A DNA stretch of 56,675 nt from a bacterium. Lineage in GTDB: Bacteria; Krumholzibacteriota; Krumholzibacteriia; LZORAL124-64-63. The stretch covers positions 1 to 56,675 of the forward strand of contig JAIFKS010000009.1 in the NCBI GenBank assembly GCA_020049465.1. The letters are read 5' to 3'. Below the pieces are notes generated by a model, which worked only from the letters and a program-made list of their open reading frames with translations, did not search any database and was not told the DNA's origin. Below are positions 47,844 through 55,376 of this stretch, one piece after another (position 1 is the first letter of the stretch; every line of letters begins with the position of its first letter). Position numbers and translations under genes: made by a program.

Positions 47844-48818
47844 CTATTCATCCGCCCCGTCGGCCTGGACGCTGAATACCTGCACACGTCCCCGGAAACC
47901 CTGCGCCACGTAGAAATGGCCCGCGCCATCGGTGGCCAGGGAGACCGGGTGGTAGAAACGGCCCGGCGCATCGCCGATCGAGCCGTATTCGGTGATGAAC
48001 CGGTTCGTCGCATCGAAAACCATGACCTTGTGGCGCATGCGGTCGAGCACCAGCAGGCTGCCCTGCGGACCTGCCGCAACCGCCACCGGGAACACCATGC
48101 GGCCGGCGGCCGTGCCGAACCGGCCGAAGGACTCCGTCAACGTGCCGTCTTCGGCCACGACCAGGACGCGGTGGAGTTCGCCGCCGGGGATGCGGAAGGT
48201 GCCGTCGGCCATCTGGACCGGGCGGCCGAAGGCCTTGTCGCGGGTCTCTTCGTCGCCCAGGGTGCGGGCCCACAGCAGGGCGCCGGTGGCGGCATCGTGC
48301 TTGGCCAGCAGGGCGGCGGCGGAATCGAGGGTCAGATAGTGGCCGTCGCGGCAGATCAGCAGATGGTCGGGGTTCCATTCCGCGGCAGCAGGTTCCGGCC
48401 GGAAGCCGTCGGGCTCACCGTAGATGTTCAGCCGGACGATGGTGCCGATGGCCCCGTCGACCATCATCGCGGCGACCAGACGACCCTCGGCGTCGACGGC
48501 GCCATCGTTGGGCAGGGTCAGGCCCGAGAAGCCGCCCGTGCGGAAAGTCTCGATCCCGGCGGCATTGAAGACATGCAGGGAAGCATGCATCGACTCGGTC
48601 ACGCAGATTTCACCGCTGACCGGATCGCAGGTCACCGAAACCGGGTGCAGCTGGCCTTCGCGGCTGCGCGTCAGCTCAAGCCCCCGTTCGTAGCGGATCG
48701 TGAAGCCGGCCTGGGCGCCCGTCGCCAGGCCCGACAGGACGACCGCCACCATGGTTGTTACGAAAACAACACGGTTGCCGAGGTGTCCGGGGCGAGCTGT
48801 CGGGCGAAGAACTGGCAT
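47844..48818 (-). CDS. Exported NHL-repeat beta-propeller protein
   Basis: A ~324-residue exported protein: signal peptide (VVFVTTMVAVVLSGLATGAQA), then six-bladed NHL-type repeats (LHPVSVTCDPVSGEICVTES, FPVAVAAGPQGSLLVLDRMRHKVMVFD, FYHPVSLATDGAGHFYVAQG, each followed by V.VF). I prefer the ATG at 48818 to an in-frame TTG at 48836. It lies directly upstream of the OmcS-like gene and downstream of the strongest promoter in the window. NHL propellers accompany nanowire cytochrome genes elsewhere, perhaps as assembly or anchoring factors; that role is inference. A GCCCGG/CCGGGC hairpin (47825-47841) follows the stop. The rest of the 181-base gap has a CTGCGCCGCGGCGCAG palindrome (47694-47709) but no clear promoter. 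Confidence 0.85.
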   Translation of the reverse strand: MPVLRPTARPGHLGNRVVFVTTMVAVVLSGLATGAQAGFTIRYERGLELTRSREGQLHPVSVTCDPVSGEICVTESMHASLHVFNAAGIETFRTGGFSGLTLPNDGAVDAEGRLVAAMMVDGAIGTIVRLNIYGEPDGFRPEPAAAEWNPDHLLICRDGHYLTLDSAAALLAKHDAATGALLWARTLGDEETRDKAFGRPVQMADGTFRIPGGELHRVLVVAEDGTLTESFGRFGTAAGRMVFPVAVAAGPQGSLLVLDRMRHKVMVFDATNRFITEYGSIGDAPGRFYHPVSLATDGAGHFYVAQGFRGRVQVFSVQADGADE

Positions 48819-48870
48819 TCTGCACGCTTCTATCAAAATTGGCGACGTTTCGGCCGTTCAGGGCGGTTCA

Positions 48871-48889
48871 TTTGTCACCGGGATATCAT
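48871..48889. repeat. 19-base direct repeat, copy 1, overlapping the promoter
   Basis: TTTGTCACCGGGATATCAT matches 49079-49097 at 17 of 19 positions, same orientation, 208 bases apart. This copy covers the -10 and start-site region of the NHL-OmcS promoter, so it could be an operator. Confidence 0.5.
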
Positions 48890-48912
48890 ACCACATGGGT
48901 GGAGGAAGTCAA
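48885..48912 (-). promoter_or_regulatory. Strong promoter of the NHL-OmcS genes
   Basis: On the minus strand TTGACT (48912-48907), 16 bases, TATGAT (48890-48885), with TGG making an extended -10 (TGGTATGAT). Upstream, about 60-100 bases of AT-rich sequence with T and A tracts (GTTTATTTTTTCGCG next to the -35) resemble an UP element. This is the best sigma-70 promoter I see in the window, and it would drive the NHL and OmcS-like genes. Confidence 0.7.
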
Positions 48913-49024
48913 TGAAATCGCGAAAAAATAAACAACGCCTCGCTCGATGTGCATGAAAAACAATATCATTTGTTAAATCGTTGAAAATCATGCGATTGCG
49001 AATGGGGTCGCAGGGGGTACGACA

Positions 49025-49046
49025 ACAGGCCGGTCACCCGGCCTGT
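49025..49046 (-). terminator. Hairpin after the 42-heme gene, possible terminator
   Basis: Perfect 9-bp stem ACAGGCCGG / CCGGCCTGT with loop TCAC. On the minus strand it is followed by TGTCGT, a poor T run. A second hairpin CCGCC / GGCGG (49060-49075), followed on the plus strand by GGTTTTG, lies beside it. Together they probably stop transcripts between the 42-heme gene and the NHL promoter. Confidence 0.45.
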
Positions 49047-49078
49047 CATCATCTTGTCACCGCCCCCTGTGGCGGGGT

Positions 49079-49097
49079 TTTGTCACGGGGATGTCAT
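49079..49097. repeat. 19-base direct repeat, copy 2
   Basis: TTTGTCACGGGGATGTCAT, the partner of 48871-48889. It lies 14 bases past the stop of the 42-heme gene. Between the copies is AT-rich sequence and two hairpins. Confidence 0.5.
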
Positions 49098-49110
49098 GCG
49101 CCGGCTGCGC

Positions 49111-52100
49111 CTACTCCCTCTTCTGGCGCAGCTTGTCGGTGTGGCAGCCGACGCAGAGCTTGCCCTTGGGATCCTCATTGAGGAACCGCACGAACACCGA
49201 ACCATGCGGGTTGTGGCAGCTGGCGCAGACCATTTTCTGTCCGGTGCGCGGATCCAGGGTGTCGGCGCCCATCGGATGGTCCGAGTGGTCGCGGTAGGAG
49301 TGGCAGTCCAGGCAGACTTCGCGCGGTCCGGTCCGGACGCTGTCGGCGCCGGCGGCGGCCTTTTCGACCGACGTCAGGTGCGGGTTGTGGCACACGGTGC
49401 ACTCCCGCTCATCGACCAGCGGGTGCCGGTGGGCGGCCGTTCGGGTCAGATCAGCTTGCGCCTGATGGCAGGTACCGCAGACGGCGACCTGGCGTCGGGG
49501 CAGCAGCGGGGCGAACGGTGAGGTGTGGGCGGCGTGGCAGACCGTGCAGGCCTTCTCACCGGCCAGGGGCGCGTGCAGCGTGCCCAGTTTGAGGTCCTCG
49601 GCCATGCCCAGGTGGCAGCCCAGACACAGCGCCGGCTGGGGCTGCTTGGTGCCGACGGAAGTTCCGGCATGGCAGGCGGCGCAATTGCCGTCGCCGAACG
49701 GAGCGTGCACCTGTTCGTGCGGCAGATTCGGCTTCTTCGCCGCGTGCGGGGCGTGGCAGCCGGCGCAATCGGATTCGGCCACCGGGAAGCCGCGGTGCTT
49801 GGCCGCCAGGCCGGATGTGGCATGGCACTGCACGCACAACTCGCGCGGAGCCTGGCGCAGGCTCATGGCGACCGGACCGCCGTGCGGGTCGTGGCAGCGG
49901 GCGCAATTGCCCGAACGCAGCGGCGCATGCACGACCGGGGACTTCTTGAGCTCCTCGATCTCCTGGTGGCAGCCCGCGCACAGGGCTCCGGGCGTGCTCA
50001 GCAGCAGGTTCGGCTGGTCCGAGGCGTGCGGGCTGTGGCAGGCCTCGCATTTGCCGTCGCGCACCGGCGTGTGCGCCAATTCCGGGAGCGGGGCCAGGGT
50101 GGACAGGTCGTGGCACGCGGCACAGGACTGTCCCGTCGTCGGGGCCGACAACAGGTGGGGGCCGCGGGCGACATGGGGATTGTGGCAGCCGGAACAGTCG
50201 CCCTCGGCGTACGGCGCGTGCACCGTTTTGCCGACCGCGGCGGGGTCGGGCAGGCCGTCATGGCACTGGAAGCACAGGGTCTTCTGGTCGGCCACCGGGG
50301 CGGAGCCCTCATGACAGGTGGCGCATTCGCGGTCTCCGAACGGCGGGTGGGCCTCGGCGACCAGCAGGCCGGGCACGGCGGCGTTGTGGGCCTCGTGGCA
50401 GCCCAGGCAATCCAGCTCCAGGGGATCGCGCCCGAGGTGCGCCGCCGAGAAGCCGGCGCTCTTCTCGTCGTGGCAGGTGAAGCACAGGGCCGGAGCCGGC
50501 TGCCGCAGGAAGCCCACGCCCTGACCGCCGTGCGGCAGGTGGCAGTCCAGGCAGGCGTCGCGGCTGGGCGGGTGCACCGAGACGGCGCCCGCAGGATCGG
50601 CGATGCCTTCGTGGCACAGTCCGCACAGCTTGCCGCTCTCGTGCGTCAGCAGGGACTTCTCCGCCGAACGGTGCGGATCGTGGCAGGCCACGCAGTTGCC
50701 GTCGGCCACAGGCCGGTGTTCGCGCCAGCCGGCGGTCTGCGGCGACGCGATGTCGTGGCAATCGGCGCAGGTGGCCGCGGCGGACTTGCGCAACAGTCCG
50801 TCGACGTCGCCGCCGTGCGGCAGGTGGCAGTCCAGACAGGCACCTTCCGCTGCCGGCGGGTGCAGCGTGCCGCCCTTGGGCTGGACGGACAAATCGGCAT
50901 GGCACTTGGCGCACAGGGCCGCCGGTTCGGCGGTCAGCAGCCCCGCGCGCTCGCCCGCGTGCGGGGTGTGGCAGGCCAGGCAGTCGCCTCGCGAGGCGAC
51001 GACATGCGGGAATGCCGAGGCCAGTTCCAACTGGACCTTGGTATGGCAGCCCAGGCAGAGGGGGCCGAGCGGTTTGCTCAGCAGGGCCTTGCGGCTCGAA
51101 CTGTGGGGCTCATGGCACGCCGTGCACGACTGCTTGACCAGCGGCGCGTGGATCACGGCCGTGCTCGAGGTCGGAATGATGCCGTCGTGGCACGAGGCGC
51201 ACAGGGTGTTGGTGTCGTCCTTCAGCAGTCCCTTGCGGTCGGAACCGTGCGCGGCGTGGCAGGTGGAGCAGGTCCCATCCTCGATCGGGGAATGCCGGAC
51301 CGGCTGCGTGAAAGAGACCTCGTCGTGGCATTCCAGGCACAGCCTGCGTTCGCCGGTGGTCAGCATTGCCTTCTGCGAACTGCCGTGGGGCGCGTGGCAG
51401 GCCGTGCACTCCCGGTCCTCGGCCGGCTGGTGGGCGAACTTCGATTTGCCGGCCGGATCGTCATGGCACTCGATGCACAGGCTGGCCACGGGCTGGCTGA
51501 GCGCCAGCTTGCCGTCGGCGCCCGCCGTGTGGCACGACGCGCAGTCACCGTCGACGACCGGCGAATGCTGCACGGCATGCAGCAACCCCGGCAGCGCCGA
51601 ACTGTGGGGATCGTGGCAAGACACGCAGCCGGTCAACGATTCGTTGCCGTTGTGCGAGCGCGCGAGCTTCTTGGCGTCGGCGTGGCAGCCCACGCACAGC
51701 CCGTCGCCGGCCACCTTCAGCAGTCCGGGATTGGGCGAAGCATGGGGATCGTGGCAGGCGACGCAGCCGTCCTTGGCCAGAGGCCGGTGCACGATCTTGC
51801 GCTGGAACATTCCGGCTTCATGGCAGGCGAAGCAGGCGTCGTCACCGGCGACCGGCAGCAGGCCGGGCTGGCCCGACCCGTGCGCGGCGTGGCAGCCCGC
51901 GCAGCCGACGGTGCGAAGGGGCTCGTGGACGACCTTGTTCTCCAACAGAGCCTTATAGTCCTCGTGACACGTCAGGCACAGATCGCGTCCCGACGCTTTC
52001 AGGACCAGCTTGCCGATCACGCCGTGTCGGCGGTGGCAGCCTTCGCAATCGCCGGTGGCGAACGGCTGGTGGGCATGGCGATCGGGCACCTTGGCCACAT

Positions 52101-52275
52101 CTTCCTTGTGGCAGTCGACGCAGCCCTTGCCCTTGAAGGCGCCGGCGGCCTGCGACGGCCCGGCGCTCAGCGTCAGGGCCAGCGACAGCGTCAGGGCGAC
52201 GGCCAGCGTGTTCGCGACGATCGACGTGCGGCGGTGGTTCTCCGGCACGGGAATGCGGGCGCCATGGCAATCCAC
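49111..52275 (-). CDS. Giant 42-heme c-type cytochrome with doubled-CXXCH repeats
   Basis: A 1054-residue exported protein starting GTG with AGGAGG seven bases ahead. The signal peptide (about 17-44) ends SQA|AGAF. I count 42 CxxCH sites, the first at residue 52 (CVDCH) and the last 10 residues from the C-terminus (CVGCH). They come in about 21 doubled-CXXCH units of about 48 residues, each with LC..CH, then H.P or H.PL, then C..CH.PH and a LL spacer. Extra His residues supply the second heme ligands. There is no catalytic domain, so it should be a long electron wire in the periplasm or at the surface. It is the last gene of the barrel-CsgG-parvulin operon and lies upstream of the OmcS-like genes. 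Confidence 0.93.
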   Translation of the reverse strand: MDCHGARIPVPENHRRTSIVANTLAVALTLSLALTLSAGPSQAAGAFKGKGCVDCHKEDVAKVPDRHAHQPFATGDCEGCHRRHGVIGKLVLKASGRDLCLTCHEDYKALLENKVVHEPLRTVGCAGCHAAHGSGQPGLLPVAGDDACFACHEAGMFQRKIVHRPLAKDGCVACHDPHASPNPGLLKVAGDGLCVGCHADAKKLARSHNGNESLTGCVSCHDPHSSALPGLLHAVQHSPVVDGDCASCHTAGADGKLALSQPVASLCIECHDDPAGKSKFAHQPAEDRECTACHAPHGSSQKAMLTTGERRLCLECHDEVSFTQPVRHSPIEDGTCSTCHAAHGSDRKGLLKDDTNTLCASCHDGIIPTSSTAVIHAPLVKQSCTACHEPHSSSRKALLSKPLGPLCLGCHTKVQLELASAFPHVVASRGDCLACHTPHAGERAGLLTAEPAALCAKCHADLSVQPKGGTLHPPAAEGACLDCHLPHGGDVDGLLRKSAAATCADCHDIASPQTAGWREHRPVADGNCVACHDPHRSAEKSLLTHESGKLCGLCHEGIADPAGAVSVHPPSRDACLDCHLPHGGQGVGFLRQPAPALCFTCHDEKSAGFSAAHLGRDPLELDCLGCHEAHNAAVPGLLVAEAHPPFGDRECATCHEGSAPVADQKTLCFQCHDGLPDPAAVGKTVHAPYAEGDCSGCHNPHVARGPHLLSAPTTGQSCAACHDLSTLAPLPELAHTPVRDGKCEACHSPHASDQPNLLLSTPGALCAGCHQEIEELKKSPVVHAPLRSGNCARCHDPHGGPVAMSLRQAPRELCVQCHATSGLAAKHRGFPVAESDCAGCHAPHAAKKPNLPHEQVHAPFGDGNCAACHAGTSVGTKQPQPALCLGCHLGMAEDLKLGTLHAPLAGEKACTVCHAAHTSPFAPLLPRRQVAVCGTCHQAQADLTRTAAHRHPLVDERECTVCHNPHLTSVEKAAAGADSVRTGPREVCLDCHSYRDHSDHPMGADTLDPRTGQKMVCASCHNPHGSVFVRFLNEDPKGKLCVGCHTDKLRQKRE

Positions 52276-52295
52276 GGTTCTTCCTCCTGTAGCGG

Positions 52296-53678
52296 TCAAC
52301 GGGCGGCCGGTGCGGCCGTCCCGGTCTCGGTCTTGGTCTTGTCTTCGGCCGCGGCGGTTTCGGCCAGGATCCGGGTCACTTCGGCTTCGGCTCCGGGCAG
52401 GATCGTGATCGGCGACTCGACTTCCAGCCGGTCGAGGATCTCCATGAGATGGCCGCGCGTCTGCTCGCGATTCATCAGCGAAAGGATGCGGTCCCGGCAG
52501 GTGTCGAGCGGTTGCGGCTGTGTCTTCTCGATTTCCGTGATCTGCGCGACCACCCAGCCACCCGGCACGCCATAGGGATTGGGGACCTCGCCGACGCTGA
52601 GTTCGCCTCGTTTGAGGCCGATGGCCTCGGGATCGATCCAGTCCGCGGGAAACGGCGAAGCGCCCTTGACCACCCGGGCGTCGTTGGCGGCCAGCCACTT
52701 TGCGGTGGTGCCCTTGAGCAGCTTGATGCGCAGTTCGGCGGCGATCTCCTCGGTGGCGACCTTGAGACTGGCCACCTTGATGCGCGCCGGGGGTGTCACT
52801 TCGGCCGCATTCTCCTTGTAGTAGGCCTTGATCTGGGCCTCGGTCGGCGCGAACTCGACCGTGAGCAGGACGCGCAGTCCTTCCTCGAGCACGGCGTTGC
52901 GTTCCAGCCGCCGGCGCAGCAGTTTCATGCGCGGCGTCTGGTCCATGCGCTGAGCCTTCAACTGCAGGTTGAGAAGGTACTCGGAGAAATACTCGCGCAA
53001 GACCTTGTCCCGGCGCTCGGCCGCGTCCGGCTTGCCGACCAGACCGTGGAATTCGACGAAGCGGAGTTCGCGCGAAAAATCGGCCACCGTCAGCGTCCGG
53101 GTGGGGCTCAGGCGGGCCAGAACGGCTTTGCTCTCGCGCAAACGGGTCTGCTCGGCCGGATCGGCCGAACCGAAATCAAGCGAGCGCAGCAGGGTGGAAT
53201 CGACGCTGGCCCCCCAGGTGCGGGCCAGACGGTCCAGATAGTTCTTCACGGCCAGGCGCCGCTTCTCGTGCACGTCCTTTGCCTCGGCGGGGATCGACAA
53301 CACGACCGAGTCCAGGAGCGCCTTCATGCATTCGTTCCGCACGGATTCGGCAGTCTGGTTGCGCACCGAGAACTCCTGCTCCAGGCCCATCCGGTAACCT
53401 TCCTGGACGATCAGCTGATTCTGCGTCATGCGCTTCAGGACATCGCGCGGCTCGATGGGCTGGGCCGACGCGTTGTCGACGTTGCGGACACGCATGAGCG
53501 CCAGTTCGATCTCCAGATCATTGGTGGTCAGCGTATCGGGGCCGACCAGGGCCAACGGCGTCGGGCGTTGGCCGGCGGGCGCGGTCGCCGCGGCCGCCGC
53601 CGTCGTCAGCAGGGCGCCTGTGGCCAGGAACACGGCCAGGAACAGGACCCGGGAAAGTGCGCGCGTGGTATTCGTCAT
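52296..53678 (-). CDS. Exported parvulin-type peptidyl-prolyl isomerase of the cytochrome locus
   Basis: A 460-residue exported protein with a signal peptide (MTNTTRALSRVLFLAVFLA, cleaved in the Ala-rich run). It has a SurA/PpiC-like helical chaperone region with an LTTNDLEIELALMRV start and a parvulin-like domain at about 300-400 (PPARIKVASLKVATEE, GELSVGEVPNPYGVPGGWVVAQI). The tail is charged and Thr/Ala-rich. It overlaps the upstream gene by ATGA and sits 20 bases before the 42-heme cytochrome gene. A dedicated foldase for cytochrome or barrel proteins is the likely role. Confidence 0.82.
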   Translation of the reverse strand: MTNTTRALSRVLFLAVFLATGALLTTAAAAATAPAGQRPTPLALVGPDTLTTNDLEIELALMRVRNVDNASAQPIEPRDVLKRMTQNQLIVQEGYRMGLEQEFSVRNQTAESVRNECMKALLDSVVLSIPAEAKDVHEKRRLAVKNYLDRLARTWGASVDSTLLRSLDFGSADPAEQTRLRESKAVLARLSPTRTLTVADFSRELRFVEFHGLVGKPDAAERRDKVLREYFSEYLLNLQLKAQRMDQTPRMKLLRRRLERNAVLEEGLRVLLTVEFAPTEAQIKAYYKENAAEVTPPARIKVASLKVATEEIAAELRIKLLKGTTAKWLAANDARVVKGASPFPADWIDPEAIGLKRGELSVGEVPNPYGVPGGWVVAQITEIEKTQPQPLDTCRDRILSLMNREQTRGHLMEILDRLEVESPITILPGAEAEVTRILAETAAAEDKTKTETGTAAPAAR

Positions 53679-54742
53679 GAGGTGGCGTCCTCCAGAATGC
53701 GGTGGAAATCCGGCCACAGTTCCGTGGCGCTTTCGCGAAGTTGGCCGAGCAGTGTCCGTGCTTCCGTCAGGCCGAACCAGCCGGATCCGCGCTCGCCGGA
53801 GGCGCGAAACGACCGCGTGCCCACCACGATTCCCGTGCGCAGATCGACCAGTTGCAACGTCAGAACAAGTTCTTCGGCGGCCCCGCGGCGGTTGGTGGTC
53901 GCTTCGCCGTCCGGCAACTGCCGACTCCGGGGCGCCGCCGAAAAACCGAAGGACACGACTTCGGGAACGATCGCCCAGGGCGTGCCGAATTCGCGGATCA
54001 GCGCCGAGCGCCCGTCGGCATCGAGGCGCCCCAGATCGCGTCCGGCGGCGGCCGCCGCGGCGTTGACCAGCGCCGGATCGACGATCATCCAACGGCCGTC
54101 CTTCAACGCGGCATCCAGGACACAGTTCGTCGCGGCCCGTGTCGCCAACGGGTCCAGTCCCACGCCGCGACCCGGCAGGATGAGCAGCGCCGGCGCCGGA
54201 TCCAGGGGAGTCAGGGCGTTCGGAAAGGCCCGCCGCAGAACGTCGATCAGGATTCGGTGCCAGTCGCTTCCGTCCAGGGCGGCTTCAGCCACGCCCACGG
54301 CCATGACCCGTCCGGTCGCCGCGTCCACGGCATGAAACGAAGCGACGAGCTGGCCGCCGTCGACCGAAAGCGAGAGCGACAGGAGTGTGGGCGCGCCGAG
54401 TTCCTCGCGCACGCCGGCCAGGAATTCCGGGGTCAGGGTGCCGCCGGTGCGGATGCGGTGGCGACGGACGAGGTCTTCGGTCAGCGAGCGGTCGCTGACC
54501 AGGGTTCCGGCGGCGCCGGTCAGCGCGGCCAGCACACCGTGGGCGGCCTGCCGCAGTTCGGCCGCATCCGCCGGCATTTCCGGGATCGGGCCGCCTTCGA
54601 GGTGGAGCACCAGGGCCATGGTGGCCGGCGGCATCGTCTCCACCGAGGCGGCCGGGCTGGGTGCAACGCCGGACAGGACGGAGCCGGCCAGAGCCAGTCC
54701 GGTCAGAATCGCGAGCCGGATCCTGTCTGCCGGCTTCTTCAT
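53675..54742 (-). CDS. Exported protein with two CsgG-like halves
   Basis: A 355-residue exported protein with a signal peptide (IRLAILTGLALAGSVLSGVA). Two similar halves follow: about 60-165 (GTLVSDRSLTEDLVRRHRI, ELGAPTLLSLSLSVDGGQLV, DAATGRVMAVG) and about 195-330 (GRWMIVDPALVNAAAAAAGR, EFGTPWAIVPEVVSFGFS, DLRTGIVVGTRSF). The order (function-of-age strand, helix, exposed strand, D..TG.) is that of CsgG/LpoB-type domains and of the preceding small lipoprotein. It starts on the stop of that gene (TGATG). Function unknown; assembly or secretion of surface cytochromes is a hypothesis. Confidence 0.65.
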   Translation of the reverse strand: MKKPADRIRLAILTGLALAGSVLSGVAPSPAASVETMPPATMALVLHLEGGPIPEMPADAAELRQAAHGVLAALTGAAGTLVSDRSLTEDLVRRHRIRTGGTLTPEFLAGVREELGAPTLLSLSLSVDGGQLVASFHAVDAATGRVMAVGVAEAALDGSDWHRILIDVLRRAFPNALTPLDPAPALLILPGRGVGLDPLATRAATNCVLDAALKDGRWMIVDPALVNAAAAAAGRDLGRLDADGRSALIREFGTPWAIVPEVVSFGFSAAPRSRQLPDGEATTNRRGAAEELVLTLQLVDLRTGIVVGTRSFRASGERGSGWFGLTEARTLLGQLRESATELWPDFHRILEDATS

Positions 54743-55320
54743 CAGAACAGAGTCCCCAGCGCTGCGCGCACATTGGCGCGTGCGACCTCGTAAAGGCTGG
54801 CGCTGCCGCCGCCGAAGAGCTTGCGCATCAGCGAGGCACCATCGGTGCGCGCCTGCGACGACCAGACCGTGCGGCCGGTCTCGGCTTCGTTCAACTGGTA
54901 GTTGACCGTGACGACGTGCGTGGCATCGCGGGACGTGCGCTCCAGGCCGTACTCCTCGACCGTGCCGAAGAAAAGGGCATCCGCTTCCAGCCGCTTCGCC
55001 AGATCGATCACCTGCTGCGGGCTGAGGATCATGTCGGGCGCCAGCTTGAGCTCGGAGACGGCGGCGAGCATTTCGCCGCGGTCGACCACTTCGAGTTCGC
55101 CGGTTTCCAGGATCTCGGTGACGAAGATCGACTGCACCTTCTGGGCCGCGAAGATGTCCTGGGTGAGATTGAAGAAGGGGTAGATGGCCACGCGTCGGAT
55201 GAAGCTGAAGTCGACGTCGTCGCGCAGGAATTCACTCGCGCGGGGGGAACAGCCCCCGGTCAGGGCGAGCGCTCCCGCCAACATCAACACGGCCCACCAT
55301 CGGCATCGCTTGCTCACCAT
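54742..55320 (-). CDS. CsgG/GNA1162-like lipoprotein
   Basis: A 192-residue lipoprotein: signal peptide with lipobox LTGGC (Cys about 24), then a CsgG-like domain (FSFIRRVAIYPFFNLTQD, IFVTEILETGELEVVDRGEM, AKRLEADALFFGTVEEY, DATHVVTVNYQLNEAETGRTVW). CsgG forms the outer-membrane channel for curli; GNA1162/LpoB-like relatives are periplasmic lipoproteins with the same fold. I choose the ATG at 55320 with AGGATCAGGA ahead; the 23 in-frame codons upstream spoil the signal peptide. It follows the barrel gene by 56 bases. Confidence 0.8.
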   Translation of the reverse strand: MVSKRCRWWAVLMLAGALALTGGCSPRASEFLRDDVDFSFIRRVAIYPFFNLTQDIFAAQKVQSIFVTEILETGELEVVDRGEMLAAVSELKLAPDMILSPQQVIDLAKRLEADALFFGTVEEYGLERTSRDATHVVTVNYQLNEAETGRTVWSSQARTDGASLMRKLFGGGSASLYEVARANVRAALGTLF

Positions 55321-55376
55321 GTCCTGATCCTTTCCCGTGGGCCGCCTTGTCGCCGCCCAAACCTGCGAAGCGCCGG

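Noticed and set aside
48912..48956. 14-codon plus-strand ORF (MKSRKNKQRLARCA) preceded by GGAGGAAG
   Set aside because: The apparent ribosome-binding site is the complement of the minus-strand promoter spacer, and no plus-strand gene follows, so a leader peptide is unlikely.
49111..52275. CRISPR-like or satellite DNA repeat
   Set aside because: The periodicity is at the protein level (doubled CXXCH, about 48 residues) with variable DNA between motifs; there are no identical repeats with spacers.
49525..52575. Very long open frame (about 1000 codons) on the plus strand antisense to the 42-heme gene
   Set aside because: It mirrors the repeated CxxCH codons in GC-rich sequence, has no recognisable domain and no ribosome-binding site. 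The minus frame has a signal peptide and 42 heme motifs.
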